Notes under the pieces: generated by a model
The model's database searches: none
What the model was told of the DNA's origin: nothing
Seen by the model: only the letters and a program-made list of their open reading frames with translations
Shown here: in pieces, positions 57,159-64,000 of the stretch
Layout of the letters: every line of letters begins with the position of its first letter
Position numbering within the stretch: position 1 is the stretch's first letter
Program-made: the position numbers and the translations under genes
Source of the DNA: Bacillus cereus G9842
GTDB taxonomy: Bacteria > Bacillota > Bacilli > Bacillales > Bacillaceae_G
Length of the DNA stretch: 64,000 nt
Assembly (NCBI RefSeq): GCF_000021305.1
Contig: NC_011772.1
Location: 4,626,001-4,690,000, forward strand
Direction of reading: 5' to 3'

Positions 57159-58745
57159 ATGAGTACTGTGAATGTCCAAATTGGTTTACACGAATTATTG
57201 AACGGAAGCAATGCACAGATTCAACTAAGTGTTCCGCAATTAGTGGAAAAAGTATTAATGCGAAATGAAGGGAAATTAACTTCTACTGGTGCCGTTTCTG
57301 CTTCAACAGGAAAATATACAGGACGTTCTCCTAAAGATAAATTTATTGTGAAAGAAGCATCGGTTGCTGACAAAATTGCTTGGGGAGCTGTGAACCAACC
57401 GATTTCTGAAGAACATTTTAATAAATTATATACTAAAGTTTTAGAATACTTAAAAGAAAAAGAAGAGTTATTCGTCTTCAAAGGATTTGCAGGCGCTGAC
57501 CGCAATTACCGCCTACCAATTCAAGTTATTAATGAATATGCATGGCACAATTTATTTGTACATCAATTATTCATTCGTCCAACTGAAGAAGAATTAACAA
57601 CTCATGAGTCAGGGTTCACAATTGTTTCTGCACCGAATTTCAAAGCTGATCCAGCTGTTGACGGTACAAACTCTGAAGCATTCATTATGGTTTCATTCGA
57701 AAAACGTATTGTACTAATTGGTGGTACAGAATACGCTGGAGAAATGAAAAAATCAATCTTCTCTATTATGAACTTCTTACTACCTGAACAAGATATTCTT
57801 TCTATGCATTGCTCTGCAAACGTAGGTGAAGAAGGTGACGTAGCACTATTCTTCGGTTTATCTGGAACAGGTAAAACAACCTTATCTGCTGATCCAAACC
57901 GTAAATTAATCGGTGATGATGAGCACGGTTGGTCTGATAACGGTGTATTCAATATTGAAGGCGGTTGCTATGCAAAATGTGTAAACCTTTCTCACGAGAA
58001 AGAACCACAAATTTTCGATGCAATCAAATTCGGATCTGTTTTAGAAAACGTTATCATTAATAACCAAACGCGTATCGCAGACTACAACGATACTACTTTA
58101 ACAGAAAATACTCGTGCTGCATACCCTATGCATGCGATCGACAATATCGTACTGCCAAGTGTTGCTGGACACCCAAATACTATTATTTTCTTAACTGCTG
58201 ATGCATCTGGCGTATTGCCTCCAATCAGTAAGTTATCAAAAGAGCAAGCTATGTATCATTTCTTAAGTGGTTACACTAGTAAACTAGCAGGAACAGAGCG
58301 CGGTGTTACATCTCCGCAAGCTACATTCTCAACTTGCTTCGGTTCACCATTCTTACCACTTGATGCATCTCGCTACGCTGAAATGCTTGGTGAAAAAATC
58401 GAGAAACACGATGCGAAAGTATTCCTAGTAAACACTGGCTGGACTGGCGGCGAATACGGCGTTGGTAAACGTATGAACTTAGGTTATACTCGTGCAATGA
58501 TTCAAGCAGCATTAAGCGGTGAACTTGCAAAAACTGAAACAGCTAAACATGACATCTTCGGTCTTGAAGTTCCACTTCACGTACCAGGTGTACCTGACGA
58601 AGTGTTAATGCCTGAACAAACTTGGGCTGATAAAGCTGCTTACAAAGCAAAAGCAATCGAGCTTGCAAATGAATTCAAAGAGAACTTCAAAAAGTTCGAA
58701 AGCGTTTCTGAAGATATTATTAACTTAGGCGGCCCAATCGCTTAA
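57159..58745 (+). CDS. pckA: Phosphoenolpyruvate carboxykinase (ATP)
   Basis: Converts oxaloacetate and ATP to PEP, the entry step of gluconeogenesis. 528 residues: [10 protein letters not shown]-loop [13 protein letters not shown], metal-binding [19 protein letters not shown] in part, and [15 protein letters not shown] [22 protein letters not shown] precedes the ATG. Monocistronic. Confidence 0.97.
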   Translation: MSTVNVQIGLHELLNGSNAQIQLSVPQLVEKVLMRNEGKLTSTGAVSASTGKYTGRSPKDKFIVKEASVADKIAWGAVNQPISEEHFNKLYTKVLEYLKEKEELFVFKGFAGADRNYRLPIQVINEYAWHNLFVHQLFIRPTEEELTTHESGFTIVSAPNFKADPAVDGTNSEAFIMVSFEKRIVLIGGTEYAGEMKKSIFSIMNFLLPEQDILSMHCSANVGEEGDVALFFGLSGTGKTTLSADPNRKLIGDDEHGWSDNGVFNIEGGCYAKCVNLSHEKEPQIFDAIKFGSVLENVIINNQTRIADYNDTTLTENTRAAYPMHAIDNIVLPSVAGHPNTIIFLTADASGVLPPISKLSKEQAMYHFLSGYTSKLAGTERGVTSPQATFSTCFGSPFLPLDASRYAEMLGEKIEKHDAKVFLVNTGWTGGEYGVGKRMNLGYTRAMIQAALSGELAKTETAKHDIFGLEVPLHVPGVPDEVLMPEQTWADKAAYKAKAIELANEFKENFKKFESVSEDIINLGGPIA

Positions 58746-58793
58746 ATTAACACTTTCTGTTGGAATAACCCTTTACTCATATGAATAAGTGTC

Positions 58794-58853
58794 GTGTAAC
58801 CGTAAAGTTTCGCGTACTCACCGACAAAACCCAATGCGGCTTAACGGTTACAC
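58794..58853 (+). repeat. Inverted repeat with a family B-like core after pckA
   Basis: GTGTAACCGTAAAG and CTTAACGGTTACAC pair over 13 of 14 positions and enclose TTTCGCGTACTCACCGACAA, whose end matches the family B module ACTTACCGACAA. It sits just before the pckA terminator. Confidence 0.55.
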
Positions 58854-58863
58854 ACACTTACAT

Positions 58864-58900
58864 AAAAAAGAAGCTTACGTTTTTACGTAAGCTTCTTTTT
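58864..58900 (+). terminator. Terminator of pckA
   Basis: AAAAAGAAGCTTACGT/ACGTAAGCTTCTTTTT stem with a TTTT loop. Confidence 0.93.
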
Positions 58901-58910
58901 ATATCTTATA

Positions 58911-58965
58911 TAAAGTGAAACGTTAATCTCTTCATCTGTGACTTAGTTCAATAAATTACAGAAAA
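58911..58965 (+). repeat. Dispersed repeat family A, short copy after pckA
   Basis: TAAAGTGAAACGTTAAT followed by CTCTTCATCTGTGAC and TTAGTTCAATAA. Only the 5' box and a trace of the TTAGTTGAA block are recognisable. Confidence 0.45.
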
Positions 58966-59034
58966 TTCATTTTATACTCATTCATTTTTAGTTTTTTATG
59001 ATACAATTTACATATACAGGAAAGGGTGAAGCCT

Positions 59035-59232
59035 ATGAAAAATTTTTCTCGTGCAGGAAAAATTTTATTCATTTACGGAGCGATCCAAATTTTTTGGGGA
59101 CTTGTAATGCTTAACGTTAATTTATTTGAGCATACAAGTGAAACGATAAAATATATTATTCTAATTATCGGAATAATTTGTTGTATTATATCCAAATTTT
59201 TTAAAGAACATAAAAGTCCTACTAATACGTGA
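59035..59232 (+). CDS. Small membrane protein
   Basis: 65 residues with two hydrophobic segments (ILFIYGAIQIFWGLVML and YIILIIGIICCIISKFF) and a polar tail. ATG 59035 is preferred to GTG 59026 by spacing from AAAGGG. Function not recognised. Confidence 0.62.
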   Translation: MKNFSRAGKILFIYGAIQIFWGLVMLNVNLFEHTSETIKYIILIIGIICCIISKFFKEHKSPTNT

Positions 59233-59250
59233 TTTCATGTTAACTTATTA

Positions 59251-59482
59251 GAAGCAGAAACCTGCATTTCAGGCAAAGTTTCGCTTCCTGTTGTACTATC
59301 CATCACTGAATCACTTATCCCAGAGTAAACCTATTTCCACAGGGACAAATCACGGTTTCGAACATATAAATTATATCCCTACTCATTACATCTCTCTGGT
59401 TTCACATCGCATGAGGCTAAAAGAGGCTCTGACCGCTTCTATCCCTCGCTGGATCCTCTATTCCATCCAAAAGAGGTTTTTT
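59251..59482 (+). ncRNA. Possible structured RNA or long 3' leader region
   Basis: A hairpin GAAGC-GAAA-CCTG / CAGG-GTTTC-GCTTC stands at 59251-59287. The following bases have no credible gene, and CCTCT..AGAGG with six T (59455-59482) ends the segment like an intrinsic terminator. It could be the 3' region of the small membrane gene or a separate small RNA. No known RNA family was recognised. Confidence 0.3.
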
Positions 59483-59497
59483 ATCTTTTTATCTTTT

Positions 59498-59881
59498 TTA
59501 GCTCTTCGTTAATTCTTTCTCATCTTTCATGCTATAGTATCCTAAATTCACAACGATTAAGAAATAACCACCCATAATCCCTACTGCAAATGCCCACATA
59601 ACCATGTGGTGCTCAATTTCGTACATAATAATAGCACCCAAAATGGCAGCTGCAAAACGGTTAAACATACCGAGTGTCGGTGCTTTCGTCTTCTTTACAA
59701 TACTATCTCCAAGCTTCTCAATTCTTCTCCCTAAAAGCCAAACGCAATACATACTTACAATAAGCCCAATTCCAGCGCCTAAAAAGTGGGCTGAAAACGG
59801 TGTTAACATCCAACCTAGTAACAAAATACCTAGTATATAATACGATTGGATTTTAAATGATCTTAGTGACATACTAATCAT
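59498..59881 (-). CDS. ATP synthase subunit I (AtpI)-family protein
   Basis: 127 residues with four hydrophobic segments in two hairpins, the AtpI/PF03899 layout (YYILGILLLGWMLTPFSAHF; GIMGGYFLIVVNLGYY). Classical atpI is the first gene of the atp operon; here there is no atp gene, so it is a paralogue of unknown role. AGAGAGG is 6 bases before the ATG. Confidence 0.7.
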   Translation of the reverse strand: MISMSLRSFKIQSYYILGILLLGWMLTPFSAHFLGAGIGLIVSMYCVWLLGRRIEKLGDSIVKKTKAPTLGMFNRFAAAILGAIIMYEIEHHMVMWAFAVGIMGGYFLIVVNLGYYSMKDEKELTKS

Positions 59882-60160
59882 GCTGTACCTCTCTTCATTC
59901 GTTCTTATCTATTCAACAAAAAATTTCTTTCAAATTCATATTCCTTACATCCATTTCACTCAAATTAAAAACAAAATAAACCGTATGTTTATGTTGTTTA
60001 AATGTTTTTAGGAAATAATATTATACAAGATTTCGAACATCATATTCTCATATTTTGTGACGGTTTTCCAAACTTTTTTCGTCCATTTATGAAAAAAATG
60101 ATATCAATCTATGAACATACGGATATGATGTAATAAGCACACAAATAAAGGGGGCGTCTA

Positions 60161-60382
60161 ATGATTTATTTTTTAATGGCTCTCATTCACCTCATTATCC
60201 CTGCACTTATCGGACTTTCATTGTATTGGTACACGAAAAACCATAGCATTTTTTACGCTGTCCTCGGTGTTCTTCTTCCAGGTATTATTCTTATTACACT
60301 CTTCCGTATTCCATTTTTAAACTTAATTCCACTTATTACTGCTATCTTATTTCTCATCTTCTTACCAAAAATAAAAAAATAG
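60161..60382 (+). CDS. Small hydrophobic membrane protein
   Basis: 73 residues, nearly all hydrophobic, with about three short membrane segments and a Lys-rich end (LPKIKK). AAAGGGGGC precedes the ATG and a terminator follows. Function not recognised. Confidence 0.65.
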   Translation: MIYFLMALIHLIIPALIGLSLYWYTKNHSIFYAVLGVLLPGIILITLFRIPFLNLIPLITAILFLIFLPKIKK

Positions 60383-60418
60383 GAAAGCAGATCATAGGTG
60401 ATCTGTTTTCCTATTTTG
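60377..60418. terminator. Bidirectional terminator
   Basis: AATAGGAAA.CAGATCA/TGATCTG.TTTCCTATT stem between convergent genes, overlapping their ends. Confidence 0.85.
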
Positions 60419-61316
60419 ATATAGGTTCCCCCGCAGTAGAATGAACTTTTACTTTCTCTGATTTCACAAACCATAGACCGAAAAAAATGATAATTCCACC
60501 GATGATTTGTTGAAACGATACATATTCATTTGCCCAGATAGCTGCAAATAAAACAGCTACAAGCGGCGTTATATACATATATACCATCGTATGTGACGCC
60601 CCAATTTTTTGAACACCAACATACCACATGACTAAGCCGAATACTGTTACAAAGAAAATGGAATATAGTAAGGCGAATAGTGTCATTCCGTGTGTAATGT
60701 GAAATGGCATTATAAATACATATGGTCCACTTAACAATAAAAGCGGAATCGCGCCAACTAAGGCTGACCATGCGGTAACACGTAGTGCTGAATATTTTTT
60801 AATTAATGGTCCTGCTAAAACAGGATAAAGCCCCCAGCATATTGATGTAATAAGTCCAATTCCATTGCCATAAAAAGAACTAGCAAGTGAATGTCCTGCT
60901 ACTAAAACTAATGCTGCACCACTAAAGGCAATGATAGAACCTATGAGCTTTCGAGAAGAAAACTTTTCTTGTTTCAGAAAAATCGCAAATACAGTTGTAA
61001 AAATAGGTGAAATAGAAATGAGTAAAGAGGCATTTGTAGCGGATGTATATTTGACAGTTTCCATAAATAACGTTTGATACAGTACAATACCTACAACGCT
61101 AACGATGATTAATCTAGGTATATCCTTTCGCTCCATATAAACCGACTTTTCAATAAAAAAAGTAAGAAGTAACAGGAGCGGTGCCGCCGCCATCATACGA
61201 AGTGCGGTAAACTCAATTGTTGTAAATTCTAAAAGTCCATACTTCGCAATTGTATAGTTAATCCCCCAAATAATAACAACACTTAAAATTAATAACTCAA
61301 TTCCCCATCTTCTCAT
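60411..61316 (-). CDS. EamA-family (DMT) transporter
   Basis: 301 residues, ten transmembrane helices in two EamA repeats; the first opens ELLILSVVIIWGINYTIAKY and the second contains SICWGLYPVLAGPLIKKYSA. Likely exports amino acids or other metabolites; substrate unknown. GCGGAGGGG precedes the ATG. Confidence 0.87.
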   Translation of the reverse strand: MRRWGIELLILSVVIIWGINYTIAKYGLLEFTTIEFTALRMMAAAPLLLLLTFFIEKSVYMERKDIPRLIIVSVVGIVLYQTLFMETVKYTSATNASLLISISPIFTTVFAIFLKQEKFSSRKLIGSIIAFSGAALVLVAGHSLASSFYGNGIGLITSICWGLYPVLAGPLIKKYSALRVTAWSALVGAIPLLLLSGPYVFIMPFHITHGMTLFALLYSIFFVTVFGLVMWYVGVQKIGASHTMVYMYITPLVAVLFAAIWANEYVSFQQIIGGIIIFFGLWFVKSEKVKVHSTAGEPISK

Positions 61317-61399
61317 GCGTATCCCCTCCGCAAAGAAAATTATACAGAAAATTCAATCATGTGTACATTTCATTATGTGAAAAAACTTTTTATTATATG

Positions 61400-61476
61400 A
61401 AACGTTTTGGTAAATGAAATTATATTGGCGCAACTCCATTTATATCGGCGACTTCCCAAATATATCGACTTATAAA
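61400..61476 (+). repeat. Repeat family B copy upstream of the EamA gene
   Basis: GGTAAATGAAATTATATTGG, then TTTATATCGGCGACTTCCC, then AAATATATCGACTTATAAAA: three successive modules with about 22-bp period. It directly precedes the terminator at 61481. Confidence 0.6.
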
Positions 61477-61480
61477 ATAA

Positions 61481-61518
61481 AAAAAGGTGATTCCAAAATA
61501 CATTTTGGAATCACCTTT
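61481..61518 (-). terminator. Terminator of the Fe-S-type gene
   Basis: AAAAGGTGATTCCAAAAT/ATTTTGGAATCACCTTTT stem, 18 bp. Confidence 0.92.
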
Positions 61519-61524
61519 CCTTTA

Positions 61525-61848
61525 CTATACTCGAACGTGTAATTTCATATTTGGATTATAAAACTGGCTTGGGCTCTTCAACTGAAAAGTTCCTCCACCT
61601 TCATGCCAATCAACCGTTAACTTATCGTCCATAAATACAAGCTTTGTACGATCAGCGATAAAATTCATTGTGCTTGATTCAATATCCACATCGCGCTCAT
61701 CTTTCTCTGCTACAGCTACTAAATCGATGATTCCGCTCATGACACAACCGCAACCCTCATTATCGTAAAATAACTTTATATATTTCGCTTCACTTGGAAT
61801 CGTATCCATAATCTTTTTATATGCTGCTTCTGTTACAGTAACGTACAT
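61525..61848 (-). CDS. HesB/IscA-like Fe-S biosynthesis-family protein (YqkB-like)
   Basis: 107 residues: MYVTVTEAAYKKIMD, IKLFYDNEGCGCVMSGIIDL. The fold family is that of A-type Fe-S carriers, but the C-terminal CGC pair of true IscA is absent and the only CxC is mid-protein (GCGC), as in the B. subtilis YqkB group. Function uncertain. GAGAGGATG precedes the ATG. Confidence 0.8.
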   Translation of the reverse strand: MYVTVTEAAYKKIMDTIPSEAKYIKLFYDNEGCGCVMSGIIDLVAVAEKDERDVDIESSTMNFIADRTKLVFMDDKLTVDWHEGGGTFQLKSPSQFYNPNMKLHVRV

Positions 61849-62013
61849 ATGTTAATCTTCATCCTCTCTTCTCTTATCATTCATATATTGTATCACCATT
61901 TTTCTTAAAATTTATATACAGAAAATTAAGACTAATATACAATGTATGTGATAAAGTTTCAGCAATCGAGCTTTTATGAGTAGTTCATACAGGAGAAAGG
62001 AGGTTTGCTATCC

Positions 62014-62274
62014 GTGTTCAAACTACAACGATATCCTATTTTATTAAGTCTATTTGGTAGTTTCTTCATTTCTAGCGAAATGCTATTACAGCATGTACTT
62101 CCCTATTCTCCTTCTATCGGCTGGATTCTAGGCTTTATTTGTTTCCTATCGCTTCTTATTTCGCTACGAAGAATACAAACAACTCATAAAGCAAGAATCA
62201 TCTTAAGGAGGATTATTAAACATGCCAGCCTTAAAAAAAATAGAGCAATCACTCGATCACTTATTTCAAATTGA
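62014..62274 (+). CDS. Small membrane protein overlapping the NIF3 gene
   Basis: 86 residues from GTG 62014: two hydrophobic segments (YPILLSLFGSFFISSEML; SIGWILGFICFLSLLISL) and an Arg/Lys-rich tail. AAAGGAGG is 10 bases before the GTG (an in-frame TTG at 62005 is too close). Its 3' end overlaps the start of the NIF3-family gene by 53 bases in another frame, an unusually long overlap. Function unknown. Confidence 0.5.
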   Translation: MFKLQRYPILLSLFGSFFISSEMLLQHVLPYSPSIGWILGFICFLSLLISLRRIQTTHKARIILRRIIKHASLKKNRAITRSLISN

Positions 62275-63142
62275 AAAATACGGAAAAGATAGTGCCTTTA
62301 GTCGATTTATCCCAGCCGTATATGATCCTATCAAATTTCCTTGGCAACAATTTTTCGAAGCAAATTTTGTAGATTTATTTAACGGCCTTATGATGCACGG
62401 ATCTGAAAATGTAAACAAAGTATTTTTAGCTGTATTCCCTACAGATGACGTTCTTGAAACATTCATTTCACAATCCACACCCGGTGATTTACTCTTTATG
62501 CACCATCCCCTTGTAATGGAGTGCGGTGATCCAATTGGAAGATCAGGCCGCGGTTTCATACCAATTCCTGAAAAATATTTGCAAGGAATAAAAGAAAAAC
62601 AACTTTCTATATATACATGTCACGTACCAATGGATTTTCATCAAACGCATGGAACGAGTATTTCAATTGCAAAAGCATTAAACGCTACTGTAGTGGACGA
62701 CTTTGCATATGGAGGTCCAGAACAAGAACCAGTTGGCCTTATTTGTGAAATAGATGAAACATCAACAGAAGCACTCCAAAAACATCTAAAACAACTCTTC
62801 CAGATCCCTTACACAGACTTCGAAGGTAAACGACATGATTCCATCAAAAAAATCGCAATTATCGCTGGATGTGGCGATGTTGTATCTTTAATGAAGGAAG
62901 CAGAAAAAAAAGGTGCCGAAGCATATATTACAGGAGAAATCCATTGCCATATCGACAATGATTACGGGCGACATAAATACTCGCTCATTATGGATTATGT
63001 AAAAGAAACAAATATGTCTCTAATTGGGGTGTCACACTCTGCCTCTGAATATTTAGTGAAAGAGACATTGATGTATGATTGGTTTAAAGAGAATTTTGAT
63101 GTGGATGTTATTTTGCTTCCTCAGGAGAAATGGTGGCTCTAA
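62222..63142 (+). CDS. NIF3/DUF34 dinuclear-metal protein
   Basis: 306 residues. Metal-ligand motif MHHPL with H94/H95, TCHVPMD, IIAGCGD and the distal GVSHSASEYLVKE are those of the NIF3 family. It is shorter than the usual Bacillus member (YqfO, about 370 residues with a PII-like insert), so this is a second paralogue. Function unresolved in the family. TTAAGGAGG precedes the ATG. Confidence 0.85.
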   Translation: MPALKKIEQSLDHLFQIEKYGKDSAFSRFIPAVYDPIKFPWQQFFEANFVDLFNGLMMHGSENVNKVFLAVFPTDDVLETFISQSTPGDLLFMHHPLVMECGDPIGRSGRGFIPIPEKYLQGIKEKQLSIYTCHVPMDFHQTHGTSISIAKALNATVVDDFAYGGPEQEPVGLICEIDETSTEALQKHLKQLFQIPYTDFEGKRHDSIKKIAIIAGCGDVVSLMKEAEKKGAEAYITGEIHCHIDNDYGRHKYSLIMDYVKETNMSLIGVSHSASEYLVKETLMYDWFKENFDVDVILLPQEKWWL

Positions 63143-63208
63143 CGCTATCATTTTTAAATTTATATACACAATACAATTGACCACAGAAAAATAGATAAAT
63201 GAGAAAGT

Positions 63209-63385
63209 ACATGTACCAACGTAAATGCTTTCGTTGTGCCAGAAAACGAACCTACTGTTAGCACCGAATTTACTGGTGCTAACAGTATTACAGCTGGAAA
63301 CCTATTTTTGAGAGAGTATACAACCCCTCTTTATATTCATGCTGCAAGTGCTGTATATTCTGTTTTTCTCATTACTGATATATAG
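63209..63385 (+). pseudogene. Possible protein-coding remnant after the NIF3 gene
   Basis: Between a TGA and a TAG there is a 58-codon open stretch without a start signal, reading NVNAFVVPENEPTVSTEFTG and later NLFLREYTTPLYIHAASAVY, a balanced protein-like composition unlike the surrounding AT-rich spacer. It contains a perfect 12-bp inverted repeat ACTGTTAGCACC/GGTGCTAACAGT (63254-63286). It could be a gene remnant or chance. The rest of the 382-bp gap shows only a terminator. Confidence 0.25.
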
Positions 63386-63399
63386 CAATTCATTCCATA

Positions 63400-63424
63400 A
63401 AAAAAGACCCGAGATTCGGGTCAA
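63400..63424 (-). terminator. Terminator of the surface-protein gene
   Basis: GACCCGA-ATC-TCGGGTC followed on the minus strand by seven T. Confidence 0.85.
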
Positions 63425-63524
63425 CAAATAGAAATATAAATGAACTACAACAAATAACAGACAAAGCCATTATATATTTTTCATAGTAAAACATCCATTA
63501 TTTTCTTTTTACACTATCAATATA

Positions 63525-64000
63525 TTATTTTTCGTTATCGTCCTCTTTTTTAGAACGTCTACCTAAGAAGAACACAAGAACTAATAATATAATTACCAGT
63601 AGTACTCCGCCGATAATGTAATATAGCGTGTAGTCTTTTTTCGCTTCTACCGCTGTATCATTTAACTTATCGGCTGTCTTTCCTTCAATTGTAAATTTCT
63701 TCGTCCATTCCCACTTTTGATCGCCATCAGTGGCTTTCACTTCTACTCGGTACATTCCTGGATCAAACGCTTTGTTTTCCCAGCTAATAGCGTAATCAAA
63801 GTTTGAGTTTGGCGCCATTCTTAAATTTTCTTTTTTCGCTTCAAATAAAACGTCTGTACCTTTTTCTTTATATACCTTTGCATCAACACTTAAATTTTTT
63901 AACATTGCTGGCTTTACGTTTTGTAAATTTGCAGTAACAACGTTACGCCCGTTAATTTGTGTTGGCTTTACTTCGTTTAATTTCATGTCTGGTTTTACTT
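63525..64000 (-). CDS. WxL-associated cell-surface protein (DUF916/DUF3324), C-terminal part
   Basis: The frame continues past the window edge; 158 codons are seen. The visible part is a DUF3324-type beta domain (GRNVVTANLQNVKPAMLKNL; MAPNSNFDYAISWE; DPGMYRVEVKATDGDQKWEW), a linker, one transmembrane helix (YYIIGGVLLVIILLVLVFFL) and a basic/acidic tail RRSKKEDDNEK. Such proteins (WxLIP) anchor WxL proteins to the cell wall and membrane. The rest of the WxL cluster would be at higher coordinates outside the window. Confidence 0.82.
   Translation of the reverse strand, partial: VKPDMKLNEVKPTQINGRNVVTANLQNVKPAMLKNLSVDAKVYKEKGTDVLFEAKKENLRMAPNSNFDYAISWENKAFDPGMYRVEVKATDGDQKWEWTKKFTIEGKTADKLNDTAVEAKKDYTLYYIIGGVLLVIILLVLVFFLGRRSKKEDDNEK

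Overview
The window is chromosomal DNA of the Bacillus cereus group (B. cereus sensu lato). The evidence is low-GC Firmicute sequence with strong AAGGAGG-type ribosome binding sites, a gene order that follows the B. subtilis yt- region (amyX-ytmP, ytgP, ytfP, yttB-leuS, ytqAB, ytpBA, ytoA, metK, pckA), and cereus-group hallmarks: a collagen-like exosporium protein with a BclA-type leader, a gerI-type germination operon whose A subunit has a long Ser/Gln/Asp repeat domain, and dispersed bcr-like intergenic repeats. No rRNA, tRNA, complete insertion sequence, prophage or CRISPR array was seen. All family names come from reading the proteins and from memory; no database search was run.

Layout. 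1-8 kb: pullulanase, a partial kinase gene, ThpR, dipeptidase PepV, YtzE, RsuA-type pseudouridine synthase and a MurJ-type flippase, mostly on the minus strand. 8-16 kb: flavoprotein YtfP, a 14-helix MFS pump, an autoregulated-looking SRPBCC/ArsR pair, small spore-related genes (Cse60), a CarD-family regulator and the sporulation glcU-gdh operon. 16-21 kb: a molybdenum cofactor cluster (moaD, moaE, mobB, moeA, moaC, moeB, moaA); mobA and moaB lie apart at 54 kb. 21-33 kb: a spore-surface and germination block with a 951-residue collagen-like protein, two GerP-family-like small proteins, the gerI-type A-B-C operon and a His/Gln/Gly triplet-repeat protein. 33-45 kb: leuS with its T-box, an MFS transporter, khtTU K+/H+ antiporter, a lone degenerate tyrosine recombinase, a BceAB-type ABC transporter without its two-component system, and a DUF418 membrane protein. 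45-56 kb: ytqA-ytqB, an Asp/Glu racemase, a PepSY protein, ytpB-ytpA, ytoA, a PAP2-glycosyltransferase pair, moaB-mobA and two 59-codon genes. 55-64 kb: metK under a SAM-I riboswitch, pckA with a CcpN-like box, small membrane proteins, an EamA transporter, an Fe-S-type protein, a NIF3 protein and the 3' end of a WxL-associated surface protein gene.

Two families of intergenic repeats thread through the window. Family A starts with the box TAAAGTGAAACTTTAAT and is followed by hairpins that differ in sequence from copy to copy; in two cases the box supplies the stop codon of the preceding gene. Family B is built of about 22-bp modules around TATATCG..CTTACCGACAA and usually sits next to a terminator. 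The most interesting unexplained items are these repeats, a structured element between yttB and the leuS T-box that looks like a right end/guide-RNA scaffold of an IS200/IS605 element without a transposase, a terminator-like hairpin before a small gene at 12.3 kb, nested palindromes at 53.6 kb, and the repeat-rich spore proteins.
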